DNA from: Leucobacter sp. wl10
Lineage (GTDB): Bacteria > Actinomycetota > Actinomycetes > Actinomycetales > Microbacteriaceae
Reading direction: 5' to 3'
Assembly (NCBI RefSeq): GCF_003569785.1
Contig: NZ_KZ984014.1
Location: forward strand, 1-43,293
Length of the DNA: 43,293 bases
The translations under genes were made by a program, and so were the position numbers. Each line of letters begins with the position of its first letter. The first letter of the stretch is position 1. Below the pieces are notes generated by a model. The model did no database searches. It saw only the letters and a list, made by a program, of their open reading frames with translations, and had not been told where the DNA came from. Shown here piece by piece: positions 34,560 through 42,303 of the stretch.

Positions 34560-35213
34560 ATGGACCCGAACGCTGACCGCCCGCCCCGCAGGCTCTTCAT
34601 CGCCGCAGCAGCCGGCGCGGCCGTGCTCCTGCTGCTGATCGGCGTCGGCGTCTACGGTCTCCTCCGCGGCCCCGCCACCCCGCACACGCTGGCGACGCCT
34701 GCGAGCCCCGCCGAGGAAACGCGGCAGCCGAGCTTCACACCGCGCCCGGTGCCCGAGACCTCGAACGGAGAGGCGTTCGCGCGGTCAGTGGCGGAGCGGC
34801 TGTTCGGGTGGGATACCGGCCTCGAGTACGGGCCGGCCGACTACATGCAGCGCCTCGTCGATGTCGCCGACCCCGCAGAAGCGCCGGGCCTGGCCGCGGA
34901 TGTGCGCGGCTACTTCCCGGAGGCGAGCGCCTGGGGGGAGCTGCGGCAGTACCAGACCCGGCAGTGGATCGAGGTCGAGAGCATCGTCGTGCCTGCGGAT
35001 TGGGCGGCGGCGAAGGCCCAGGCCGGTGCCGGGCAGCTCCCGCCCGGCGCGATCGCCTACACGATCACCGGCACCCGCCACCGCACGGGCGTGTGGGATG
35101 GGCGGGAGACCTCGGATGCGCGCCCGGTCGCGTTCACGATCTTCGCCGCCTGCACCAGCGGCGATGGGTGCCGGCTGCTCCGGTTCTCCGCCGTTGACCA
35201 GCCACTCCGGTAG
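34560..35213 (+). CDS. Membrane-anchored conjugation protein, VirB8/TcpC-like
   Basis: A 217-residue protein with a short cytoplasmic N-terminus, one membrane segment (LFIAAAAGAAVLLLLIGVGV, 12-31), a Pro/Thr-rich linker and an extracytoplasmic domain of about 140 residues. Size and topology match the VirB8/TcpC scaffold of Gram-positive type IV secretion. The domain assignment is from architecture, not motif. AGGAGG stands 6 nt before the ATG, downstream of GCGCACCT (34523). Confidence 0.6.
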   Translation: MDPNADRPPRRLFIAAAAGAAVLLLLIGVGVYGLLRGPATPHTLATPASPAEETRQPSFTPRPVPETSNGEAFARSVAERLFGWDTGLEYGPADYMQRLVDVADPAEAPGLAADVRGYFPEASAWGELRQYQTRQWIEVESIVVPADWAAAKAQAGAGQLPPGAIAYTITGTRHRTGVWDGRETSDARPVAFTIFAACTSGDGCRLLRFSAVDQPLR

Positions 35214-35228
35214 CCCAGGGCTCTGCTG

Positions 35229-36398
35229 ATGGTGAAGAAGCTGTTGATCCTCGGCCTGGTGCTCTTCTGCCTGGGTCCGTCGGTCGCGATCGTGAGCGTC
35301 GGCGCGCTTCTCGGCCCGGTGCTGTGCATCACGGGATCGCTCACGGTCGGGCCGATCCCGGATTCTCTCACCGCGACCACCGCGGACGGCACACCGGTCA
35401 CGCTCGACCGGACGCAGCTCACCCATGCGGCGACCGTGATCACGACCGGGGCGGGCATCCCCGGCGTCGGACAGCCCGGCGTTCGGGTCGCGCTCACAGC
35501 CGGGCTCACGGAGTCGCGGTTGCGGATGCTCGCGAACACTGGCGCCTACCCCGAGTCGGGGTCGTTCCCGAACGACGGCGACGCCTCAGACCATGACTCG
35601 CTCGGCATCTTCCAGATGCGCCCGCAGGCTGGGTGGGGCACGGTCGCGGAGCTCATGGATCCCGTGTATCAGTCCCGAGCGTTCTACGGTGGCCCCGACG
35701 GGCCGAACTATCCGTCACCCAAGGGGCTGCTCGATATTCCCGGCTGGCAGCAGATAGACCCAGGAGCTGCGGCCCAGGCGGTCGAAGTGTCCGCCTATCC
35801 GGACAGGTACCGGAACTGGGTGCCCGTCGCGGATGCGATCCTCACCGCGCTCACGAAACCCGCCAATAGTGGTGGAGGGGGCACGAGCGGGCCGGATCCG
35901 GTGCCGGAGACTTCGCGCATCGTGTTCCCACTCCCAGAAGGCACCTACACCAGCACCGATTCATTCGGGTGGCGTTCGGATCCGTTCACCGGGGAGCGCG
36001 AGTTTCACTCTGGCAGCGACCTCGCAGCGGCTGACGGGACCCCGATCTCGGCGATCGGGGACGGGCGGGTGACGGTCGCCGAGTTCTCCGCCGGGTGGGG
36101 TGGCCTCATCATCGTGGAGCACACCGTCGGAGGCGAGCGGGTCGCGTCGTACTACGCGCATATGTGGCAGGACGGCATCTACGTCACCGCCGGAGAAACC
36201 GTGACCGCGGGGCAGCACATCGGCGATGTGGGCTCATCGGGCCGCTCCACCGGCGCGCACCTGCACATCGAGATCCGCCCGGGCGGGCAAGGACAGCCAC
36301 CCGTGGACGCGGTCGAATGGCTCTCCCAGCACGGGGCCGTCGCCACAGGCGACCACGGACCTCGGCAGGGCGGCTGCCAGATCGGGGCCGGCGCATGA
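35229..36398 (+). CDS. Transglycosylase-like and M23 peptidase cell-wall hydrolase
   Basis: A 389-residue secreted or membrane-anchored protein (signal/anchor helix KKLLILGLVLFCLGPSVAIV, 3-22). The first domain resembles a lytic transglycosylase, with E95 in GLTESRLR and DSLGIFQMRPQ. The second is an M23 metallopeptidase: H260/D264 in FHSGSDLA and H344/H346 in GAHLHIEI. Such two-domain proteins (VirB1/TcpG-like) open the peptidoglycan for the transfer channel. The stop overlaps the next start (ATGA at 36395). Confidence 0.93.
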   Translation: MVKKLLILGLVLFCLGPSVAIVSVGALLGPVLCITGSLTVGPIPDSLTATTADGTPVTLDRTQLTHAATVITTGAGIPGVGQPGVRVALTAGLTESRLRMLANTGAYPESGSFPNDGDASDHDSLGIFQMRPQAGWGTVAELMDPVYQSRAFYGGPDGPNYPSPKGLLDIPGWQQIDPGAAAQAVEVSAYPDRYRNWVPVADAILTALTKPANSGGGGTSGPDPVPETSRIVFPLPEGTYTSTDSFGWRSDPFTGEREFHSGSDLAAADGTPISAIGDGRVTVAEFSAGWGGLIIVEHTVGGERVASYYAHMWQDGIYVTAGETVTAGQHIGDVGSSGRSTGAHLHIEIRPGGQGQPPVDAVEWLSQHGAVATGDHGPRQGGCQIGAGA

Positions 36399-36661
36399 AC
36401 GTGTTTCCCGACTTCGGCGCAGTCACTGGCGCGGACGGGCTGACCGAGGCGGTCGCGGCGATGTTCACGATCGTGCTCATCGCCTCAGTTTTGACGCTCC
36501 TGATCTCCGCGATCGCGTGGGCGATCTCCTCCTCGACCGGGAACCCCTACACGGCACAGAAAGCCCGCGTCGGCGTGTTCGTCGCCCTCGGCGCTGCCGC
36601 TCTCGCCGGGGCCGCCGTCGCGTGGACGAATTTCCTCATCACCGTTGGCGACACCCTCTGA
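36395..36661 (+). CDS. Small two-pass membrane protein, DUF6112-like, copy 1
   Basis: An 88-residue protein with membrane segments at about 22-46 (MFTIVLIASVLTLLISAIAW) and 59-83 (VGVFVALGAAALAGAAVAWT). The segment order and the short loop SSSTGNPYTAQKARVG resemble VirB2/TrbC pilins, and the family is linked to actinobacterial conjugation loci. It overlaps the hydrolase gene by 4 bp. The next gene encodes a relative. Confidence 0.78.
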   Translation: MNVFPDFGAVTGADGLTEAVAAMFTIVLIASVLTLLISAIAWAISSSTGNPYTAQKARVGVFVALGAAALAGAAVAWTNFLITVGDTL

Positions 36662-36755
36662 TCTCGCTCTGACCTGCCACGTTCTGCCGGATCGCCGGGG
36701 CGCACCTGCCTGCTGGTGGACGAGTCGCGTCCCCGCATCGACAGGAGGACCACCC

Positions 36756-37028
36756 GTGATTGACATCAACCCGAACAGCGACGGGCTCCCCGGGATCGCG
36801 CAGCTGCGCGAGATCGTGGGCGCGGTCATGACGGCAGGGCTCATCCTTGCCGTGCTGGCGCTGATCGTCTCGGCGATCATCTGGGGCTTTGGAGCGAACA
36901 GCAGCAACCCACACTTGGCGTCCAGGGGAAAAACCGGGGTGCTCGTGTCCTGCGGGGCTGCGATCCTGTGCGGTGCGGCGGTCACGCTGATCAACTTCTT
37001 CTGGACTGTCGGCCAGGCCGTCAACTAG
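36756..37028 (+). CDS. Small two-pass membrane protein, DUF6112-like, copy 2
   Basis: A 90-residue protein with a GTG start at 36756, AGGAGG 7 nt upstream, and the leader motif GGCGCACCTG at 36699. It parallels copy 1: segments VMTAGLILAVLALIVSAIIW and TGVLVSCGAAILCGAAVTLI, joined by NSSNPHLASRGK. The shared pattern SAIxW...N(P)xxAxxx..GVxVxxGAA suggests duplication. Candidate conjugative pilin or channel subunit. Confidence 0.78.
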   Translation: MIDINPNSDGLPGIAQLREIVGAVMTAGLILAVLALIVSAIIWGFGANSSNPHLASRGKTGVLVSCGAAILCGAAVTLINFFWTVGQAVN

Positions 37029-37047
37029 CTGGGGTCGGTGAGTCACG

Positions 37048-38385
37048 GTGAGTATCTGCGACGTCCCGATCATCTCCACCGTCTGCACCGCCGTCGGCGA
37101 GGGCCCTGCTGGGCTATTCTTCGGTTGGGTCGCGGACGCGATGGGGCTGGCCGTCTCCACACTGTTCCAGGGCATGTGGGAAGTGTTCTCCACCACGACC
37201 GCCGTGGACATCACCTCGGACGGATACATCCGCGTCTACAACGTTCTCTTCGGGATCGCAGTCGTCGTGACCCTCCTGCTGTTCTGCTTCCAGCTCATCG
37301 CAGGGCTCGCCCGACGCGACCCCTCAGCATTGACGCGCGCCGGTATCGGAGTCGCGAAATCGGTGCTGGGGTCGTTCGTGCTGATCACTCTCACCGCGCT
37401 GCTCCTACAGGTCACCGATCTGCTGTCGGTCGGAATCATGCAGGCCGCCGGCGAAACCATCGAGAGCATGGGCGGCCGGCTTGCGCTCCTCACCGCCGGC
37501 CTCACCGTCGTCGGAGCAACCAGCGGGGCCGGGGCACTGCTGATGATCTTCCTCGCCGGCCTCATGATCGCCGCAATCTTCATCCTCTGGTTCTCGCTCC
37601 TGATCCGCAAAGCGCTGCTGCTGGTCGCGATCGTGCTCGGCCCCATCGCCCTCGCCGGTCTCACCTGGGAAGGGTCGCGCGGATGGTTCGGCAAGTGGGC
37701 GACCTTCGTGGTCGCCCTGATCGCCTCGAAACTCGTCGTGACCGTCATCTTCCTTGTCGCACTCACCCAGGTTGCGACCCCGATCACTTTGGATCTTGCC
37801 GTCCTGTCGGAACCCATTGCCGGAATCGTGCTGCTGTTCATCGCGGCCTTCGCCCCCTACATGGTCTACAAGTTCCTTTCGTTCGTGGGCTTCGACATGT
37901 ATCAGGCGGCGTCGATGGAGCAGGAAGCGAAGTCGGCGCTCAACCGCCCCCTCCCGATCCCGTCCAAACCGAACGCTGGTCAGGCGAAGCAGGTGCTCGA
38001 CGGTGCCGGGTCGAAAGGCAAGCCAGCCGCGCCCGAACCCGCCCCTGCATCATCTGTGACTCCCGCCGCCCCCGCGGAGGGAGCCGCGGCCGGAGGCAGC
38101 ACGGGCGGTGCCGGAGCGGGCGCGGGCGGCGGTGCGGCTGCGGGAGGAGGCGCGGCGGCTGCCGGGCCGATCGTCGCTGGTGCCGTGATCGTGAAGGAAG
38201 CCGTCGAAACGGCCGCGACCGCAGGTCCCGCGCTCGGCGGGGCGATCGGGGAAGTCGCCGACGGACACGCGGCATCGGCTGGCGAGAGTTCCGCCCCGCC
38301 GCCTGCGACCTCGCAGGCGCAACAGCCGCCGACGGTGCTCCCGCCACCGAGTTCGCGGCCATCCGATGCCGGATCGGAGGGGTGA
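37048..38385 (+). CDS. VirB6/TrbL-like polytopic conjugation protein
   Basis: A 445-residue protein with a GTG start. At least six membrane segments fill residues 20-290 (for example VVVTLLLFCFQLIAGLARRD, IAAIFILWFSLLIRKALLLV, IVLLFIAAFAPYMVYKFLSF), followed by a long Ala/Gly/Pro-rich cytoplasmic tail. The core motif LIRKALLLVAIVLGPIALAG is typical of TrbL/VirB6 proteins that form the inner-membrane channel. It begins 19 bp after the pilin-like gene and ends 6 bp before the SCO6880 gene. Confidence 0.85.
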   Translation: MSICDVPIISTVCTAVGEGPAGLFFGWVADAMGLAVSTLFQGMWEVFSTTTAVDITSDGYIRVYNVLFGIAVVVTLLLFCFQLIAGLARRDPSALTRAGIGVAKSVLGSFVLITLTALLLQVTDLLSVGIMQAAGETIESMGGRLALLTAGLTVVGATSGAGALLMIFLAGLMIAAIFILWFSLLIRKALLLVAIVLGPIALAGLTWEGSRGWFGKWATFVVALIASKLVVTVIFLVALTQVATPITLDLAVLSEPIAGIVLLFIAAFAPYMVYKFLSFVGFDMYQAASMEQEAKSALNRPLPIPSKPNAGQAKQVLDGAGSKGKPAAPEPAPASSVTPAAPAEGAAAGGSTGGAGAGAGGGAAAGGGAAAAGPIVAGAVIVKEAVETAATAGPALGGAIGEVADGHAASAGESSAPPPATSQAQQPPTVLPPPSSRPSDAGSEG

Positions 38386-38391
38386 GCGGTC

Positions 38392-39849
38392 ATGTCCAGC
38401 ACCAGCACCCCGTTCGAGCTGCAGACGATCCAGTTCTCAAGGCTCACCCGCCGCGGCATCCTGCTCGGCTTGTCGCTGTCGCAGTTGATCGTGCTCGCCT
38501 GCGCGCTCCTCGTAGTCGTCGTCGCGCTGTACACGAGCGGCGGTGCGGGGCTTGCCTGGTCGTCGCCCGCGTGGCTGACGCTCGCGGCGATCGCGTGGGT
38601 GCCCGTCAGTGGGCGCAAGCTAATCGAGTGGGCGCCGATCATCAGCCGATGGCTGCTCCGCACCCGTGCGAAGCAGACACGCTATCGCCGCCGCATGATC
38701 CGGCCCCGCCCGGCCGGCACCCTCGCCCTGCCCGGCGACCTCGCAGCCCTGCGCGAGTGGCACGATCCCGAGACGGGGGCGGCGATGATCCACGACCCGC
38801 ACGCGCAAACCTTGACGGCGATGTTGCGGGTGCAGCATCCGGCGTTCGTGCTCCTTGACCCGGCCGAGCAGCAGCGCCGCGTCACCGGCTGGGGTCGCGT
38901 TCTCGCCGCCGCGTGCCGGTCCGGCAGGATCGCCCGCATCCAGGTCATGGAGCGCACCCTGCCCGATTCGGGGTCGGGGCTTGCCGAGTGGTGGCGGCAG
39001 CATGGCACCGATGACGGCTCCTGGGCGGCCACCACTTACCGGGAACTCATCGAGCGTGCCGGCCCCGCCGGCGAACGCCACCAGACGACCATCTCGCTCG
39101 CGCTCGACATGCGCGCCGCCACCCGGCAGATCAGGAGCGCGGGCGGCGGGATGGGCGGGGCGGCGGTGGTACTCAGGCAGGAGATGCAGTCGTTGCAGAC
39201 CGCGCTGCGCAGCGCGGAACTCGCGTTCGCGGGGTGGCTCACTCCGGGCGATGTCGCCCTGATCCTCCGTACCGCCTACGACCCCGCCGCAGGCCCCGCC
39301 CTCGAACGCCACGGCGCCCTCGGCCGTGATCTTGCCACGGCCGGCCCGGTCGCGGTGAACGAGGCGTGGGATCGGCTGCGCTCCGACAGCGGCCACCACG
39401 CGGTGCTGTGGATCAGCGAATGGCCCAGAGCGCAAACCTTCCCAGGCTTCCTCGCCCCCTTGGTACTCACCGGCGGCGTGCTCCGCTCCCTGTCGCTCCA
39501 CTATCTCCCGGTGCGCGCCGACCAGGCGGCGCGCGACCTGCGGAAGAAGAAGACCGAGATGATCGCCGACGCCGCACAGCGCCGGAAGATCGGGCAAGTC
39601 GAAGACACCCAAGCCAGTGCGGAGTTCCAGGACGTGCTGCAACAGGAGAGTGAGCTGACCGCGGGGCACGGCATCCTCCGGGTGATCGGACTCATCTCCG
39701 TCTCCGCACCGACCCCGGGTGAGCTCGATGCGGCGGTCGCGCAGATCGAGCAAGCCGCGATCCAGTCCTCCTGCGAAACCCGCAGGCTCGTCGGCCAGCA
39801 AGCACAGGCATTCACCGCAGCCGCGCTCCCGCTCTGCCGTCCGCTCTGA
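38392..39849 (+). CDS. SCO6880-family (PrgI plus VirB4 N-terminal-like) protein
   Basis: A 485-residue protein with two N-terminal membrane segments (LIVLACALLVVVVALYTSGG and the following hydrophobic stretch), then a long cytoplasmic domain resembling the N-terminal half of VirB4 (ALREWHDPETGAAMIHDPHA, VLWISEWPRAQTFPGFLAPL). No Walker motif. The ATPase half appears to be the separate protein at 40716, so the two may together equal one VirB4. Known as the SCO6880 family in actinobacterial elements. Confidence 0.88.
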   Translation: MSSTSTPFELQTIQFSRLTRRGILLGLSLSQLIVLACALLVVVVALYTSGGAGLAWSSPAWLTLAAIAWVPVSGRKLIEWAPIISRWLLRTRAKQTRYRRRMIRPRPAGTLALPGDLAALREWHDPETGAAMIHDPHAQTLTAMLRVQHPAFVLLDPAEQQRRVTGWGRVLAAACRSGRIARIQVMERTLPDSGSGLAEWWRQHGTDDGSWAATTYRELIERAGPAGERHQTTISLALDMRAATRQIRSAGGGMGGAAVVLRQEMQSLQTALRSAELAFAGWLTPGDVALILRTAYDPAAGPALERHGALGRDLATAGPVAVNEAWDRLRSDSGHHAVLWISEWPRAQTFPGFLAPLVLTGGVLRSLSLHYLPVRADQAARDLRKKKTEMIADAAQRRKIGQVEDTQASAEFQDVLQQESELTAGHGILRVIGLISVSAPTPGELDAAVAQIEQAAIQSSCETRRLVGQQAQAFTAAALPLCRPL

Positions 39850-39921
39850 TCCTGCCTGCGGGTATCCCGGAAGGCCCTGGCGCACCTGGCAGAAGACACC
39901 ACTCCCCGGAAGGAGCCGATC

Positions 39922-40719
39922 ATGCCCACCCTCCTCGAAGACGCGCAGGACGTCTCTGCTGCTATGCGGAACTTCGCAGATTCGCTTCGCGACGCCGCCG
40001 AGCCCGGCGACATCTACCCGATGCTCGGGGAACTCCTCGGCACTTCCCGTTCGCTCACAGCGGTGTTCAACAGGATCTCGGTCGCACTCGCAGACTATCG
40101 CCCGCAAGCGACCGACGACCAAGGCAACCCGGAAGCCGGGGCGAATGCCGTGCAGCACACGCTGATCCGGCTGCGGGAGGCCAGGAGTCTCACCGTTCAG
40201 TTGGAAGCCGCACTCGATCAAGCCTCGCAATCGGCGGGCACCATCGCCTGGCGCGCGCCGGCCCCCGCTCCTGCTCCGGCACCGCAGCCGCCCCGCTACG
40301 TCAACATCGTGTTCTTCCAAGGAGAGGAGGCCGACCGGATCATCGAGACGATCACCATGCACGGCCTGGATGCCGCGTTCGAGCAACTTACCGGGCACGA
40401 TCACGGCGACGAGACCTTGGACGCTGCCCTCGAGAACGGGTACCTCTACGACCAGCCCCCGACGGGACAGCTCGACCAGGTCGCGACCCGCGACGTGTAC
40501 ACGATGGTCTATAACCCCTTCATGGGGCATGTCGGCCTCTACCGGGAATACGACGCCCTCCCCGATCCCACACTCCTCGGTATCGAAGACCCGCCCGCAC
40601 ACGCCGCTGCCGCAGTGGCGCAGGTGCGGAAGGTATCGCGGGCGGATCGCCTCGGCACCCCGCGAGTGGTCCGGGCCGCCTATCCGACGCGGGCGAGCCT
40701 GCGTGGGCGGGGTGCGTGA
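39922..40719 (+). CDS. Conserved hypothetical protein of the transfer operon
   Basis: A 265-residue soluble protein. The N-terminal helical half (1-110) resembles a coiled bundle, a Pro/Ala linker (APAPAPAPQPPR) follows, and the C-terminal half has RYVNIVFFQGEEADRIIETI and GDETLDAALENGYLYDQPPT, found beside SCO6880 genes in other elements as far as I recall. AAGGAG precedes the ATG; leader motif GGCGCACCTGG at 39879. The stop overlaps the ATPase start (GTGA). Function unknown. Confidence 0.7.
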   Translation: MPTLLEDAQDVSAAMRNFADSLRDAAEPGDIYPMLGELLGTSRSLTAVFNRISVALADYRPQATDDQGNPEAGANAVQHTLIRLREARSLTVQLEAALDQASQSAGTIAWRAPAPAPAPAPQPPRYVNIVFFQGEEADRIIETITMHGLDAAFEQLTGHDHGDETLDAALENGYLYDQPPTGQLDQVATRDVYTMVYNPFMGHVGLYREYDALPDPTLLGIEDPPAHAAAAVAQVRKVSRADRLGTPRVVRAAYPTRASLRGRGA

Positions 40720-42206
40720 CCGGCCGCCACGCCTCCGATCAGGGGCGACTGCATACCTCGGTGCTCGTCGGCCCGGAAGGCGAACACCGCGCTCAACGCC
40801 GGGCACGCCGCGAGGCCGCCGCCCGGCTCCATGCTGAAGCCCGTTCCGCCCAGGCCGCATCGGCGCGGGCGGAACGGGAAGCGCAGCGGGAGGAACGGCG
40901 TGCGACCAGCTACCTGCCCCGAGCCGGAGAAGCCGGGGCGGCGTCGCTTCGCACGCCGGGCAGGTTCCGGCTCCCGCGCCACCAGGACACCTCGGCGACC
41001 CTCGCCGGGCACTACCCGTTTCTCGCGGAAGGTGGCCTCGGCTCGGCCGGCACCTTTGTCGGGCAGGACCTCTACTCGGGTGGCTCGTTCGTGTACGACC
41101 CGTGGGAACTGTACCGGCAGGGCGTCATCACCGCCCCGAACATGATCCTCGCCGGCATCGTCGGCAGCGGGAAGAGCTCTCTCGCAAAAGCGCTGTACAC
41201 GCGGGGGCTGCCGTTCGGGCGGCGCGTCTACGTCCCCGGAGACCCGAAAGGCGAACACACCTCCGTCGCTCGCGCCGTCGGCGGGCGCGCGATCCTCCTC
41301 GGACCCTCGCTGCCCGCACGCCTGAACCCCCTCGATGCCGGATACCGGGCCGCAGGGATCGCGGACGAGGATTGGAAAGCGCAGGTCGCCGCCCGCCGCC
41401 GCGATCTCATCGGCGCACTGTCAGAGACGGTGCTCGACCGTCGCCTCTCGCCGGTCGAGCACACCGCGATCGACGTGGCGCTCGCTGACGCCGTGCGCTC
41501 TGCTGAGGTGCCGATCCTGCCGATGGTCGTCGAGCGCATCCTCGAACCCTCACCCGACGACGACCCCGACGGCAGGCTCGCGGAAGACGGCCGCATGGTC
41601 GGACACGCACTCCGCCGCCTCGTCGCCGGCGACCTGTCCGGCATGTTCGACGGGCCATCCACGGAGACCTTCGACCCGACGCTGCCGATGCTCTCCCTCG
41701 ACCTCTCCCGCGTCGCCGAGAACAGCGCCCTGCTCGCAGTACTCATGACGTGCAGCTCGGCCTGGATGGAGGCCGCCCTCCAAGACCCGAACGGCGGCCG
41801 GCGTCTCGTCGTCTACGACGAGGCCTGGCGGCTCATGTCCTATCCGAGCCTCCTTGCCCGGATGGATGCGCAGTGGCGGCTGGCTCGTCATTTCGGGATC
41901 AGCAACCAGCTCATCTTCCACAAGCTGACCGATCTGGAGAACGTCGGAGATAGCGGGTCGCGGATGCGCGCCCTCGCCTCTTCGCTGCTCGCGAACGCGG
42001 AAGTGCGGGTGGTGTACCGGCAGGCGAGCGACCAGCTCGGCGCGACCTCGGAAACCCTCGGACTCACCGGCACCGAACGCTCCCTCCTCCCGACCCTCGG
42101 CATCGGCCAAGGCCTGTGGAAGATCAAGGACCGCAGCTTCGTCGTACAACACCAGCTCCACCCAGCAGAATTTGAGCTCTTCGATACTCGCGGCCGGATG
42201 CTCTAA
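40716..42206 (+). CDS. VirB4-like type IV secretion ATPase
   Basis: A 496-residue protein with a GTG start overlapping the previous stop. An N-terminal basic coiled region (20-65) leads to the ATPase: Walker A GIVGSGKSS (147-155) and Walker B VVYDEAW (365-371), with the VirB4 feature YVPGDPKGEH (172-181) and RLNPLD (202-207). It powers substrate transfer or pilus assembly at the inner membrane and probably pairs with the SCO6880 protein. It is the last gene of the operon; no VirD4/TcpA coupling protein follows within the window. Confidence 0.9.
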   Translation: MTGRHASDQGRLHTSVLVGPEGEHRAQRRARREAAARLHAEARSAQAASARAEREAQREERRATSYLPRAGEAGAASLRTPGRFRLPRHQDTSATLAGHYPFLAEGGLGSAGTFVGQDLYSGGSFVYDPWELYRQGVITAPNMILAGIVGSGKSSLAKALYTRGLPFGRRVYVPGDPKGEHTSVARAVGGRAILLGPSLPARLNPLDAGYRAAGIADEDWKAQVAARRRDLIGALSETVLDRRLSPVEHTAIDVALADAVRSAEVPILPMVVERILEPSPDDDPDGRLAEDGRMVGHALRRLVAGDLSGMFDGPSTETFDPTLPMLSLDLSRVAENSALLAVLMTCSSAWMEAALQDPNGGRRLVVYDEAWRLMSYPSLLARMDAQWRLARHFGISNQLIFHKLTDLENVGDSGSRMRALASSLLANAEVRVVYRQASDQLGATSETLGLTGTERSLLPTLGIGQGLWKIKDRSFVVQHQLHPAEFELFDTRGRML

Positions 42207-42217
42207 GACTCCCGTAA

Positions 42218-42296
42218 GTTCACGATTCGTGAACCCTGAAATGGTGGGAACTCACGGGTCCAGGTGCTGTTTCAGCGTATCTGGACCCGTGAGTTC
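42218..42296. terminator. Two inverted repeats between convergent genes
   Basis: GTTCACG-ATT-CGTGAAC (42218-42234) is a 7-bp palindrome. The larger repeat has perfect 16-bp arms, GAACTCACGGGTCCAG (42248-42263) and CTGGACCCGTGAGTTC (42281-42296), with a 17-nt loop. The second ends 8 bp before the oxidoreductase stop. Position suggests a bidirectional terminator; the lack of T-tracts and the length leave a recombination site or mobile-element end possible. Confidence 0.6.
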
Positions 42297-42303
42297 GTGC
42301 GGG

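Noticed and set aside
37038..38858. A 606-residue frame overlapping the VirB6-like gene
   Set aside because: Arg/His-rich out-of-frame translation of a membrane protein; no ribosome site or homologue recognised.
38620..40860. A 746-residue minus-strand open frame across the SCO6880 and neighbouring genes
   Set aside because: Antisense shadow of GC-rich genes: Arg/Gly/Pro-rich, no family motif, spans several real genes with proper ribosome sites.
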